From Brumimicrobium salinarum (GTDB taxonomy: Bacteria; Bacteroidota; Bacteroidia; Flavobacteriales_D; Crocinitomicaceae): 64,000 nt of DNA. The first letter of the stretch is position 1. Every line of letters begins with the position of its first letter. A program made the translations under genes and the position numbers. The stretch is from positions 62,001-126,000 of the forward strand of contig NZ_PJNI01000010.1 in assembly GCF_002844555.1 (NCBI RefSeq), given 5' to 3'. The notes below the pieces were generated by a model. The model had not been told where the DNA came from. It ran no database searches and was given only the letters and a program-made list of their open reading frames with translations. Below, piece after piece: positions 25,858 to 35,863 of this stretch.

Positions 25858-28079
25858 AAAACGGTGTAAACACCATTACTGAAATCTTTTGTGTTTACGT
25901 TAATTGTTTGCATTCCTTTTTTAAATTCTTTATTGCTGACAAACTTTTCTTTTCCGAGTGCGTCAATAATTTTAACTTCATATTTAGCATCAGTTGGAAA
26001 CGCAAAGGCAATTGCTACTTTTTCATTTGCAGGATTTGGGATTAACTGAATAGTTTCTGTTTCACTGTTTCTTTGAACTGTTTTAATGTCTGTATACTCT
26101 GTATTCCCATCCATATCTACAATTCCTAATTTATAGTAGGATACGCCAAGCAATGGACGTTCATCTTTAAATTGATAGTGTAAAGTCTGATTTGAATTTC
26201 CTGCACCTTTAACTTTTTCCAGCATTTTAAATTCTTTTCCGTCCTGTGAACGATACACTTGAAAATAATCATTATCTGTTTCCGTCTCTGTGGTCCATTC
26301 GAGGAGCACACTTTTACCCAGATTCTCCACATTAAACGCTGTGAGAGAAACTGCTAAAGGACATTGGATTTGAAATTGTGCAGTTCTTACCGTTCCACAA
26401 GCATCTGTTACGTTTGCTGTAACTGTTTGCCCGTTGTAAGGGTAGGGTGGAATAGAGATAGTTGGCGTGGAGGCACCAGTACTCCATGAATAAGAATAAC
26501 CTGGAACACCATACTCTGGTGTAGGGTCGAGGGTAACGTTTCCGCCTGAACAGCTGACTGGTGCAATAGTTGCGTTACCATTTCCTGTTAGTGGGTTTCC
26601 GAGGGTTTCTAAAGTGCGGCCTTGAACGCGAACCGCCCATCCATCAACAACAATGTTTGATTCGTAAGAGTTATTTGAAGGATTAAATTGCTGACATAAA
26701 CATTGAGAATAATTATTAGTTCCTGTTATGTTAAAATCGAATGACATGATCTGGTCGTTGCATGAGGGAGGGTAGCATGTTACCATTTGTTCTTCTCCGA
26801 TATTAAAAGGGAGAGTTGGGCTCCAAGGTCCAGGATCATCACATCCAGAACATAACCAACCATATACTGTACTCCCAGATATACCTCCACCTACAGGAGT
26901 TTCTGATCCACAACTAGAGGTTATCCATACATTGGCATCTGACAACCAACCTTGATAAAGTGCACTTTGACACACCCGGCCTGTATGCAGCTCCCACTGT
27001 GTTGAAAAATCAGTAGGGGTGGCTCCACCAGGAAAGATGAGGGATAAACTTCTTGAACAATAGTAGGGGATTTGTTCAATAGAGAACTTATTACCTAAAG
27101 CAGAAAACCAACCGTACTCTACTGTTGGGTCAATAGAAACGGGATAGGTTAAAGTATCGTTATTGAGCACTTTTTCATCAATTTGTGTAATGATTTGATG
27201 ATTGCTATTATTGATTGTATAAGGAAGGTGAAAAGTATGTGATCTGTTTGCAGAATTATCGTAAACAACTGTGGAACTATAGATGTAGTCAGGCTGTTCA
27301 ATTGATCCACCTACACCAATACTTCCATAGTATGAGTTATCTATAGTGTCTCCTTTAAAGAAGTTTAAATTTAATTCTTGTTCCTCAAATGATAATTGAT
27401 CAATAAGTTGAGCAGATGATATATTGGGCATTTTTTCTTTGACTTTAAATGTACTCTTTATTCTACTTTGCTTATATACAATTTCTAAATCCATATTCGG
27501 AAAAACATTCGTAATATAAATACCTTCATTACCAATTGTCCTATCGTCCCAATTGGCATTAAAAACTTCAGAACTGCCATCTAGATAGAGCACGTGTAAC
27601 TTAAAGTTGTTAAAATACAAGGTGTTTTCATCTCCTTTAATACCAGTTTTTAGATTGTGAACATCTAAAATTGTAGGATGGTTTTGATTCTTAGCTATAT
27701 ATATGCCCTCGCTATCTTTGTATAAATATGGATTTATCGCACGTAGAAAACCATCTTTTTCATAATGTAATGGGACATTGGATTTTGTGATATAAAACTT
27801 ATTAGGATTATCAATACTCCTAAAAAACCTTGACGTTTCAGTTCTTTTGTCCAAAACCTCAAAATACCCTTCAAATTCGTCTTTAGGAAGAACACCAAAA
27901 TCAGGGTGATTTGAATAATCCATTTGGTTATACTTTGCCGCTATATCTTTAGGGTAAGTACTTTGTTCATTTATTGTTGTTAAATTAGGTTTAGCTTTTT
28001 CTAAAGCTTCGGTGCTACTTTGATTAAATCCTGTTGCAAAAAAGCAACAAGTAATGAGTAGTGTAAGTATTTTTTCCAT
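25809..28079 (-). CDS. Large exported protein with T9SS type A sorting domain, function unknown
   Basis: A 756-residue protein with an N-terminal signal peptide (MEKILTLLITCCFFATGFNQ) and a C-terminal T9SS signal (LIPNPANEKVAIAF ... GVYTVLIVTKNN), preceded by a beta-sandwich linker (VLLEWTTETETDNDYFQVYRSQDGKEF) of a kind commonly found just before these signals. The N-terminal 320 residues (for example PDFGVLPKDEFEGYFEVLDKR and YPVSIDPTVEYGWF) resemble the globular part of cell-surface Bacteroidota proteins but match no domain I know. A Cys/Pro/Trp-rich middle section (about 350-500) suggests disulfides and a carbohydrate- or protein-binding role. That is inference. Confidence 0.75.
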   Translation of the reverse strand: MEKILTLLITCCFFATGFNQSSTEALEKAKPNLTTINEQSTYPKDIAAKYNQMDYSNHPDFGVLPKDEFEGYFEVLDKRTETSRFFRSIDNPNKFYITKSNVPLHYEKDGFLRAINPYLYKDSEGIYIAKNQNHPTILDVHNLKTGIKGDENTLYFNNFKLHVLYLDGSSEVFNANWDDRTIGNEGIYITNVFPNMDLEIVYKQSRIKSTFKVKEKMPNISSAQLIDQLSFEEQELNLNFFKGDTIDNSYYGSIGVGGSIEQPDYIYSSTVVYDNSANRSHTFHLPYTINNSNHQIITQIDEKVLNNDTLTYPVSIDPTVEYGWFSALGNKFSIEQIPYYCSRSLSLIFPGGATPTDFSTQWELHTGRVCQSALYQGWLSDANVWITSSCGSETPVGGGISGSTVYGWLCSGCDDPGPWSPTLPFNIGEEQMVTCYPPSCNDQIMSFDFNITGTNNYSQCLCQQFNPSNNSYESNIVVDGWAVRVQGRTLETLGNPLTGNGNATIAPVSCSGGNVTLDPTPEYGVPGYSYSWSTGASTPTISIPPYPYNGQTVTANVTDACGTVRTAQFQIQCPLAVSLTAFNVENLGKSVLLEWTTETETDNDYFQVYRSQDGKEFKMLEKVKGAGNSNQTLHYQFKDERPLLGVSYYKLGIVDMDGNTEYTDIKTVQRNSETETIQLIPNPANEKVAIAFAFPTDAKYEVKIIDALGKEKFVSNKEFKKGMQTINVNTKDFSNGVYTVLIVTKNNVNSARLIIN

Positions 28080-28328
28080 GTTATAGTTGTCTGTTAATTA
28101 TCAATCAGTCTATTTTTGTCTCTACAACTGCAAAGTTACAATTAATAACGATGAATAATGTGTTTTGGTTGCTTAATGACTAATTTAAATAGATTTAAGT
28201 TAACATAATTACTGGCTGAAGTTTTAAAATCAATAACCTGTACTTTTATTAACAAACCGTTATGCGTATTTAGGCAATACTTCTATATTTAGTATTGTGT
28301 TCAAAAAGAAAAAGTAGTTTAAATTTCT

Positions 28329-28336
28329 TATTTTTG
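28329..28336 (+). promoter_or_regulatory. Candidate -7 box for the M61 peptidase gene
   Basis: TATTTTTG fits TAnnTTTG and lies 22 nt before the ATG at 28359. No -33 element at the expected spacing was found. Confidence 0.45.
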
Positions 28337-28358
28337 TTACTGAAGATAAAATACAGTT

Positions 28359-30110
28359 ATGAAATTTACTTTTGACATTAAATCACCACAACAACAATAC
28401 ATACAAATTACCGCTGAAATAAAAGCAACAGGAAGTGAAACCACCTTGTTTTTTCCGGCGTGGCGACCTGGAAGGTATGAATTAGGAGATTTTGCGAAAA
28501 ACGTTAACCATTTTCAAATTCACAATGGTGATGGAAAGTCATTAGAATACAAAAAAGAGAATAAAAATACGTGGACGGTTAAAACGGAAGGCTGTCAAAC
28601 GTTTACTGTCAAATATAGTTATTATGCAACAGAAATGAACGCAGGTTCAACATTTTTGGATGCTTCTCAGTTGTATGTCAATCCTGTAAATTGCTGTGTT
28701 TTTACAGATGAAGAATACAATGATCCAATCACCGTTCAATTAAATATTCCAGAGACTTGGGAGATTGCCCATTCGTTAAAAGTGGAGGATAATTCCTTTA
28801 CTGCTAAAGGATACGATGAATTAGTAGATAATCCATTTATTTGTTCTTCAAACCTTCAAAAATCAAGTTATGAAGTAGAAGGTACAACTTTTTACGTTTG
28901 GTTCAACGGAGTTGTAAAACCCGATTGGGAGCGATTGATTACAGATTTTACTGCCTTCACAAAAACACAAATCAAAAGGTTTTTAAAATTCCCTACGGAT
29001 GAATATCATTTCTTTTTTCAAATTTTACCTTATAAAACATATCATGGCGTAGAACATTCTAAATCAACAGTAATAACACTTGGTCCAAGTTACGCCGTGT
29101 TTGAAGAGTTGTATAAAGAACTTTTAGGCGTAAGTTCACATGAGTTATACCACACTTGGAACGTTAAATCGATTCGACCAATAGAAATGGTGCCCTATAA
29201 TTTTAAAAAAGAGAATTATACTGAACTAGGTTACATTGCTGAAGGGGTGACGACCTACATGGGAGATTTGATGCTTTTTAAAAGTGGTGTATTTACAATC
29301 GAACAGTATTTAAAAGAACTAGATGCTCAAATTCAAAAACACATGGATAATTTCGGACGTTTTAATTATTCTGTAGCAGCTTCTTCCTATGATACGTGGT
29401 TGGATGGATACACTCCTGGTGCTCCTGGAAGAAAAGTATCAATTTATACAGAAGGTTGTTTGTTGGCTTTTATTGTCGATATTTATTTATTGAAAAATAC
29501 TGCGAATAAACGTGGTCTTGACGATGTTATGCGTAGTCTATATTATAATTTTGGTTCGCTAGGTAAGGGAATCACCGAAAAAGATTACCAAGCAGCAATT
29601 GAAAACATTGCGGGAGTTTCTATGCAGTGGTTTTTTGATGACTATGTTCATGGAACTAAATCTTATTCAACATTGTTAGTTGATTGTTTCGAATATATCG
29701 GTATTGCATTTGAAAATGAACCTGTAAAAGATGAGGTAGCAGCATATTTAGGTGCAAAAACCTTAAAAACACTAGAGAAAACTGTTATAAAAGCCTTGTA
29801 TCCTGGAGGTCCACTGGATGTTGCTGGAGCAATGATTGAAGATGAAATTGTTGCTATTAATGGAATGGCCATCAAAAATAATGTAAACCGTTGGGCAAAG
29901 TTCTTTAGAACTGATGACAAAGAGATAACAATTAATAGAAAGGGAGAGATTATTCAATTGCATATCCCAGAATCGCATCGTCCATATTATCAACGTTATT
30001 TTTTAAGATTAATTGATGCACCAGACAAGAATCAAATCCACGCTTTTGATGAATGGAGGGATGCTGCTTTAGGTGAGCGAACGGTTAGAAATAGAAATTC
30101 CTCAAAATAG
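28359..30110 (+). CDS. M61 family metallopeptidase (glycyl aminopeptidase type) with PDZ domain
   Basis: A 583-residue zinc aminopeptidase. The N-terminal beta domain (PAWRPGRYELGDFAKNV) is followed by the catalytic domain with HELYH at 261-265 (two His ligands and catalytic Glu) and the third ligand Glu295 in YIAEGVTTY, then a C-terminal PDZ-like domain (about 480-560, KALYPGGPLDVAGAMIEDEIVAING). Relatives remove N-terminal Gly or Ala. No signal peptide is evident, so it is probably cytoplasmic. It is a single gene with repeat-rich spacers on both sides. Confidence 0.92.
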   Translation: MKFTFDIKSPQQQYIQITAEIKATGSETTLFFPAWRPGRYELGDFAKNVNHFQIHNGDGKSLEYKKENKNTWTVKTEGCQTFTVKYSYYATEMNAGSTFLDASQLYVNPVNCCVFTDEEYNDPITVQLNIPETWEIAHSLKVEDNSFTAKGYDELVDNPFICSSNLQKSSYEVEGTTFYVWFNGVVKPDWERLITDFTAFTKTQIKRFLKFPTDEYHFFFQILPYKTYHGVEHSKSTVITLGPSYAVFEELYKELLGVSSHELYHTWNVKSIRPIEMVPYNFKKENYTELGYIAEGVTTYMGDLMLFKSGVFTIEQYLKELDAQIQKHMDNFGRFNYSVAASSYDTWLDGYTPGAPGRKVSIYTEGCLLAFIVDIYLLKNTANKRGLDDVMRSLYYNFGSLGKGITEKDYQAAIENIAGVSMQWFFDDYVHGTKSYSTLLVDCFEYIGIAFENEPVKDEVAAYLGAKTLKTLEKTVIKALYPGGPLDVAGAMIEDEIVAINGMAIKNNVNRWAKFFRTDDKEITINRKGEIIQLHIPESHRPYYQRYFLRLIDAPDKNQIHAFDEWRDAALGERTVRNRNSSK

Positions 30111-30232
30111 CGCATATTCTTTGTGGCACATATTCTTTTCGGTAAAAACAAGCTAATTGTCTAGAAGTTTATTGGTCTGTTTTTGTTGGTTTGTTGTTGA
30201 AAATAGGATGCGCGCTGAATTCTCGACAAGAA

Positions 30233-30521
30233 TTAACCCGGATTATTAACTTCGTTGAGCTCGCAAGCTCGGTTCATGAGATTATTTTGTATTTTAGATG
30301 AGATTCGTGATTTGATGATAATAGTGCTCTATATCAATAAATTACAATTGAAATATAAAATCAAAAGAATCCAAACATTAAGGACAGATACCCAAATTTG
30401 GGGTAGTTTTATACGATACAAAACCAGGTTAGTTATTTTAAAATCAGACAATTAGTTATTAAAAATAAGAAATGTGCTGAACCGAGCTTGCGAGCTCAAC
30501 GAAGTTAATAATATGGGTTAA
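30233..30521. mobile_element. 289-bp element with 44-nt terminal inverted repeats (MITE-like)
   Basis: The left arm (30233-30276) and right arm (30478-30521) are reverse complements at 42 of 44 positions. Each arm contains its own small palindrome (GAGCTCGCAAGCTC). The 200 bp between them code for nothing convincing and hold the 17-nt palindrome at 30389. The size, inverted ends and related copies at 24.7-25.1 kb fit a non-autonomous miniature element, though no target-site duplication was established. The rest of 30111-30566 shows no gene. Confidence 0.6.
30389..30405. promoter_or_regulatory. 17-nt palindrome TACCCAAATTTGGGGTA, copy 2
   Basis: Identical to the 17-mer at 24999-25015, here inside the inverted-repeat element. 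Confidence 0.5.
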
Positions 30522-30566
30522 ATGTCGTAATATTTTCAGTAAGCAAGGATTGTATTTAGCGTAGCT

Positions 30567-31313
30567 CTATAAATAAACTTCTATTCCTACATTAAATCCA
30601 ATAGCAAAAGGTTTTCTGATAAAATCACCTTGTTTGGAAAAGTTATTGTTTAATTGTCGTCGACCTTCAACCATAAAGAAAACTCCGTAATGAGGGGAGA
30701 ATTTAATTTGAGTTCCTATTTGCGCAGCCACATCTATTAAGAAAAATTGATAAGGATCTCTAATTATGTTTTCTTGTGTTTCTTCGTTATCAAAATCATC
30801 TAATGTTGTTGTTTCATTTTTCATAGATAAAAACGCTTTGGGAATGATTCCAATCCCTCCATAAAAAGAAATGTCTTCGCCATAACTATAAGCTACGTTT
30901 ATAGGGAATGAAATATGTCTATAGGTATTTGTATATCTAAAAATAGAATCTTTTTGAGTGTAGTCATAGTGCACTCTGTTGCTGGAATAACCAATACCAA
31001 TGGCCAGTTTTATGTGTTTACTTAATTTCGTTCTTACTCCAGCATTGAAACCAGTAGTCCATTTACCAATTTCACTTTCCCGGTAGCCTAAAGGTTTGCC
31101 AAAAATCCCTTCGTTTTGCTCTAATGTGCGGTAGGTAAAGGCAGGATTAACGCCAAAGTACAATTCAGTTCCTGATTTTTGAATAGGTTTTACTTCTTTT
31201 GTTTTCTGTTCCTTCTTTTTTTTCTCGGGTTCCTTTTGCTCTGGCGTAATGATTTGAGCATTGTATAAATTTGGAATTAATAATAAAATAAATATTGCTG
31301 CTTTTTTCACCAT
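30567..31313 (-). CDS. Outer-membrane beta-barrel protein with Lys/Glu-rich linker
   Basis: A 248-residue exported protein. A signal peptide (KKAAIFILLLIPNLYNAQ) is followed by a very charged linker (PEQKEPEKKKKEQKTKEVK, about 24-43) and then a porin-like barrel of amphipathic strands (ELYFGVNPAFTYRT, LAIGIGYSSNRVHYDY, HISFPINVAYSYGEDISFYGG) ending in GFNVGIEVYL. This fits the outer-membrane beta-barrel superfamily of Bacteroidota. The charged linker after the signal peptide is unusual and could contact peptidoglycan or another protein. Function is unknown. Confidence 0.72.
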   Translation of the reverse strand: MVKKAAIFILLLIPNLYNAQIITPEQKEPEKKKKEQKTKEVKPIQKSGTELYFGVNPAFTYRTLEQNEGIFGKPLGYRESEIGKWTTGFNAGVRTKLSKHIKLAIGIGYSSNRVHYDYTQKDSIFRYTNTYRHISFPINVAYSYGEDISFYGGIGIIPKAFLSMKNETTTLDDFDNEETQENIIRDPYQFFLIDVAAQIGTQIKFSPHYGVFFMVEGRRQLNNNFSKQGDFIRKPFAIGFNVGIEVYL

Positions 31314-31406
31314 AATTTTGTCGAATTGGAATTGAAAAATGAAAAATTCAATTATATTTAGCTAATTAAAGCATAATTTTAAAAATAAACTGAGAAAAAC
31401 GATAAT

Positions 31407-34313
31407 ATGTCATCCAAAAAAGAAAAAAAGAAGAAGTCGGTATTTAAGAAAATTCTAAAAATTACAGGAATTACTTTTGTCTTATTGCTAGTTGCATTAT
31501 TCTTAATTCCAATCTTTTTTAAAGATCAATTAAAAGAAATTGCCCTGGCTGAAGCCAATAAAATGTTAAAAGCTGATGTCGCGGTTGGCGATTTTGACTT
31601 AACGATCATTTCATCGTTTCCAAAAATGAAATTGACGTTTGAAGATGTTTCCGTAACAGGAAGAGATGATTTCGAAGGGATTCAATTAGTTGATATTTCT
31701 TCTTTCGAAGCCAAACTTGACTTTTGGAGTGTAATCAATATGGAGGATATTTCTGTTCGCTCTGTAAGTTTAATTGAGCCTTATGTGCATGTTAAGGTAC
31801 TTGAAAATGGATTGGCCAATTATGATATTATGAAATCATCCGAAGAAATGGCTGAGGAAGGAACAGACACAACCTCAACTCCGTTTAAGTTCTCTTTAGA
31901 ATATTATGAAATTAAGGAAGGGAATATCATTTATGATGACCGATTATCACCTATGTATGCTGAGTTAGTTAATTTAAACCACTCTGGTAGTGGAGATATG
32001 ACAGCGGATGTTATCGATTTTGAGACAGATACAAAAATGGATGAACTTACATTTAAAATGGACGGATTGTCCTATTTATCTAAGGTTAAAACAGCATTAG
32101 ATATGGATATTCTTATGGAGTTTACCGAAAAGAGTAGTAAGTTCACACTAAAGGAAAATGAGTTAAGTCTAAATGCTTTAACACTTGCTTTTGATGGTTT
32201 TTACGAAATGCTTGAAGGTTATGATGACATGGATATTCAATTAGCTGCATCCAATACAAGTTTTAAAGATTTACTGTCTTTGGTACCTGCATTCTATCAT
32301 ACAGGTTATGAAAGTATGGTTGCAAAAGGAAGTTTGAGCTTGAATGGATTTGTAAAAGGTCAAATGGATGCAGAAAAATTACCTGCTTGGGATTTTGGCG
32401 CTAAGGTAAATGGTGCCTCAATCGCTTATCCTGATATGCCTGCAAATATTAATAATGTTAATATTATAGCTGGATCTAAATTTCCTGGAGGAGCTAATCT
32501 TGATGCAATGACTATCGATGTAGACCAGTTGAAAGCTTCTTTTGTTGGAAATACAATTGATGCAAATTTTTACTTGAAGAATCCCATGACAGATCCTTAC
32601 ATGAAATCTAAAGTTCACATGGACGTAGATTTGGCAACTATTGGACAGGTTTATCCCTTAGCAGAAGGCGAGACTTATAATGGGAAGTTAACCTCAGACT
32701 TGTCAATTGATGGTCGCATGTCAACCCTTGAAAAAGAAGAATACGATCAATTCAATGCAGAAGGGAGTTTAAGATTGCAAGACATGCATTATGCATCTGA
32801 AGATTTACCTGCCGCAGTAGATATTAAGAATCTACTATTTGAATTTTCACCGCAACAACTAAAATTGGCAGAATTAAAAGCCAATATGGGTAAAAGTGAT
32901 TTTTCGATGGATGGAGAAGTTAAAAACTATATGGCTTATATCTTTGATGAAGGAGATTTACAAGGTGTTTTTAATTATCATTCTAATTTATTAGATGTTG
33001 ATGAAATTATGCCGCCTACAGAATCAAGTACAGAGTCGGGAAGTACCTCAGAAGAGGTTGAAACAACAGAAAATACAACAGTAGAGGAGACGGAACCTTT
33101 GTTGATTCCAGAGAAAATCGATTTTGTGTTAAATACATCCATAGATAAAATCATTTATGACGGAATGGATATAAATGATCTTTCTGGGAACGTAATTATA
33201 AAAAACCAAGAAGCAATTCTCGAAGGTTTAAACATGAATACTTTGGGTGGTTCTGTGACTTTAGATGGTAAATATAATACACAAAATAAGGCTGTTCCAA
33301 AAATGGATTTTAGTTATAGCATAAAGAGTTTAAATATTCAAAGTCTTGCTGAGAACTTTGTTACAATCGAAAAGCTAGCGCCAGTTGCTAAATATGCTAA
33401 AGGAACAATTTCATCTGATTTTAAGATGACAACAAGCTTGAAGCCATCTTTTGAGCCGATATATAACACATTAGCAGGAGATGGAACATTGTTCTCAAAT
33501 CAAGTAGTCATAGAAGGATTTGAACCACTCAAAAAATTAGGAGATGCTTTAGAAATTCAAAAGTTAAAAAAACAAACGTTTGATAATTTAAGAGCAAGCT
33601 TTGAATTTGAAGAAGGAAAGGTTAAGGTAAAGCCATTCGACATTAAAATGGGTAAGATTAAAACAAATGTTAGTGGTACAACCTCTTTTGAACAAGATAT
33701 TGATTACACCCTTCAAATGAATATTCCTAAGGAAGAAATTCCTGGAGAAATTCTTAAAATTGCTGAAAAAGCAATCGCAAAAGCAAAAAACATCCCTGGT
33801 TTTAACATGAAGGAGCTACCTGCTAATATTCCAATTACAGCCTTGTTGACCAATACAATTACAGATCCTAAGGTTAAAACCAATTTAAAAGAAAAATTAC
33901 TTGAACTTGGTGGTGACATCAAGGGTGGAGTAGAAGATTTTGTGGATGATAAAATTGAAGAGGCTAAAGACAGTGTAAAAGCTGTAGTTGATGAAAAAGT
34001 AGATGAAGCAAAAAAAGAATTAGAAAAGAAAAAACAAGAGTTGTTAGACGCAGCACAAAAAGAGGCGGATAAAATTAAAGCAGAAGGGAAAAAACTTGCA
34101 GATAAGACTAGAGCACAAGCAGAAAAAAGTGCACAAAAAACAATCGATGATGCTGGAAATAATCCCCTTCGTAAAAAGGCGGCGGAAGTTGCTGCAAAGA
34201 AAATCCGTGAAAAAGGAGAGGAGTCTGCGCAAGAAATTGAAAGAGAAGCGAATCAACGTGCCAATAACTACATGGATAAGGCCAGAGAACGTGCCGATAA
34301 TTTAGGAAAATAA
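31407..34313 (+). CDS. AsmA-like envelope protein with long C-terminal charged helix
   Basis: A 968-residue protein anchored by one N-terminal membrane helix (ITGITFVLLLVALFLIPIFF), followed by a very long beta-rich periplasmic region typical of the AsmA family, whose members form grooves that move lipids between membranes. The start of the domain shows DVAVGDFDLTIISSFPKMKLTFEDVSV, and the AsmA-type C-terminal region covers about 660-830 (TISSDFKMTTSLKPSFEPIYNTLAGDGTLFS). An acidic Ser/Thr-rich insert lies near 535-565. The last 125 residues are an Ala/Lys/Glu-rich coiled coil, absent from E. coli AsmA. Lipid transport here is inferred from the family. Confidence 0.82.
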   Translation: MSSKKEKKKKSVFKKILKITGITFVLLLVALFLIPIFFKDQLKEIALAEANKMLKADVAVGDFDLTIISSFPKMKLTFEDVSVTGRDDFEGIQLVDISSFEAKLDFWSVINMEDISVRSVSLIEPYVHVKVLENGLANYDIMKSSEEMAEEGTDTTSTPFKFSLEYYEIKEGNIIYDDRLSPMYAELVNLNHSGSGDMTADVIDFETDTKMDELTFKMDGLSYLSKVKTALDMDILMEFTEKSSKFTLKENELSLNALTLAFDGFYEMLEGYDDMDIQLAASNTSFKDLLSLVPAFYHTGYESMVAKGSLSLNGFVKGQMDAEKLPAWDFGAKVNGASIAYPDMPANINNVNIIAGSKFPGGANLDAMTIDVDQLKASFVGNTIDANFYLKNPMTDPYMKSKVHMDVDLATIGQVYPLAEGETYNGKLTSDLSIDGRMSTLEKEEYDQFNAEGSLRLQDMHYASEDLPAAVDIKNLLFEFSPQQLKLAELKANMGKSDFSMDGEVKNYMAYIFDEGDLQGVFNYHSNLLDVDEIMPPTESSTESGSTSEEVETTENTTVEETEPLLIPEKIDFVLNTSIDKIIYDGMDINDLSGNVIIKNQEAILEGLNMNTLGGSVTLDGKYNTQNKAVPKMDFSYSIKSLNIQSLAENFVTIEKLAPVAKYAKGTISSDFKMTTSLKPSFEPIYNTLAGDGTLFSNQVVIEGFEPLKKLGDALEIQKLKKQTFDNLRASFEFEEGKVKVKPFDIKMGKIKTNVSGTTSFEQDIDYTLQMNIPKEEIPGEILKIAEKAIAKAKNIPGFNMKELPANIPITALLTNTITDPKVKTNLKEKLLELGGDIKGGVEDFVDDKIEEAKDSVKAVVDEKVDEAKKELEKKKQELLDAAQKEADKIKAEGKKLADKTRAQAEKSAQKTIDDAGNNPLRKKAAEVAAKKIREKGEESAQEIEREANQRANNYMDKARERADNLGK

Positions 34314-34336
34314 ATTTGAATAATGAAATGCAAATC

Positions 34337-34366
34337 AGGAGGTTTTTAGCCTCCTATTGCTTTTTA
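34337..34366 (+). terminator. Terminator after the AsmA-like gene
   Basis: AGGAGG (34337-34342) pairs with CCTCCT (34350-34355) around a T-rich loop, followed after a few bases by a T-run. Confidence 0.65.
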
Positions 34367-34439
34367 ATAGGTTTGTAAAACCATCAATAGACAAACATTA
34401 TTATTTTAGCATTCCATTATTGAAAAAAATACAAAAAAA

Positions 34440-35852
34440 GTGATAGATCAAATTAAATTTGGAACAGATGGCTGGAGAGCCGTTATTGGAGATAAATATA
34501 CAGTTAATAATGTTGCTAGAGTAGCTGCAGGAACGGCTTTATGGGTGAAAAAACAATCAAATGAACCTGTAATAGTGATAGGTCACGACTGTCGTTTTAA
34601 TGGTAAACTATTTATGGAAACAGCCATAAAGGTATATTTACATTATGGGATAAAAGTTTTTTATGCGGATGGATTTGTTTCAACACCTATGGTGTCAATG
34701 GGCGCGAAAAAGTATGATGCAAATATTGGCGTCGTTTTAACAGCTTCACACAATCCACCTTCCTACGGAGGATATAAGCTGAAATCAAATTTTGGAGGGC
34801 CTTTACTTCCCGATAAAATTCAAGAGGTAGAAGACCTAATTCCTGAGCATGTTGCTCCTGAAATCATGAGTTATGATTTGGATGTTGCCTTAAAAGAAAA
34901 GCAATTGGTTCAAATTGATTTAGAAACCGAATATATTGATGCCGTAAAAAAGAACTTTGATGTTGAGTCAATTGAAAAATCAGGTCTTAATTTAGCATTT
35001 GATGCAATGTATGGTTCAGGACAGAATGTTCTCAAACCATTATTTCCGAACATGCATTTTTTACATTGCGAACATAATCCAGGTTTTAAAGGTCAGGCAC
35101 CAGAACCTATTGCCAAAAATTTAAAAGAACTAGAGGCTTTTATTAAAAAGAATGGTTCCATTGATGCTGCGTTAGCAACAGATGGTGATGCAGATCGTAT
35201 TGGATTATTTGGAAAAGAAGGAGAATTTATAGATTCACACCACATTATTCTTTTATTGATTCATTATATGGTCAAATACAAAAAGATGACTGGAAAGGTA
35301 ATTACGGCATTTAGTTGTTCTCCTAAAATTGCTAAAATGTGTGAACATTATGGTTTGGCACATAAAACAGTGAAGATTGGATTTAAGCATATTGCAGGAT
35401 ATATGATTGAAGAGGATGTTTTACTTGGTGGTGAAGAGTCTGGTGGTATTGCTACAAAAGGTCATATTCCGGAAAGAGATGGGATTTGGATGGGAATGAT
35501 TATATGGGAATTCATGGCGAAATCTGGTAAATCTTTAGCGTCCTTAATTGATGAGGTGTATGAAATTGTTGGTGCATTCAAATTTGAACGAAGTGACCTA
35601 CATATTGATGAGGTATTAAAACAAGAAATTATAAATAACTGTAAAGACAATGTTTACACTTCTTTCGGAAATTATAAAGTAGAAAAGGTGGAAACCATTG
35701 ATGGATTTAAATTTTACTTGCCAAACGACGCTTGGGTAATGATTCGTCCGTCAGGTACAGAACCTGTACTAAGAATTTATGCAGAAGCACATGATTTAGA
35801 GGAGGTGAGGAAAATTCTAAAAACTACCGAATCAACAATTACCCAAAAATAG
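34440..35852 (+). CDS. Phosphoglucomutase/phosphomannomutase family protein
   Basis: A 470-residue alpha-D-phosphohexomutase that moves a phosphate between the 1 and 6 positions of a sugar. The four active-site loops are visible: phosphoserine Ser103 in TASHNPPSYGG, the Mg2+ loop DGDADR at 248-253, the sugar-binding GGEESGG, and the phosphate-binding RPSGTEPVLRIYAEA. The start is GTG, immediately followed by IDQIKFGTDGWRAVIG, the expected N-terminus. Glucose versus mannose specificity cannot be decided by eye. It precedes aroC by 11 bp. Confidence 0.92.
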   Translation: MIDQIKFGTDGWRAVIGDKYTVNNVARVAAGTALWVKKQSNEPVIVIGHDCRFNGKLFMETAIKVYLHYGIKVFYADGFVSTPMVSMGAKKYDANIGVVLTASHNPPSYGGYKLKSNFGGPLLPDKIQEVEDLIPEHVAPEIMSYDLDVALKEKQLVQIDLETEYIDAVKKNFDVESIEKSGLNLAFDAMYGSGQNVLKPLFPNMHFLHCEHNPGFKGQAPEPIAKNLKELEAFIKKNGSIDAALATDGDADRIGLFGKEGEFIDSHHIILLLIHYMVKYKKMTGKVITAFSCSPKIAKMCEHYGLAHKTVKIGFKHIAGYMIEEDVLLGGEESGGIATKGHIPERDGIWMGMIIWEFMAKSGKSLASLIDEVYEIVGAFKFERSDLHIDEVLKQEIINNCKDNVYTSFGNYKVEKVETIDGFKFYLPNDAWVMIRPSGTEPVLRIYAEAHDLEEVRKILKTTESTITQK

Positions 35853-35863
35853 AACATTATTAG

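Noticed and set aside
33713-34256. Minus-strand frames opposite the end of the AsmA-like gene
   Set aside because: They are low-complexity shadows (Phe/Ser/Leu-rich) of the Lys/Glu/Ala-rich coiled coil on the other strand.
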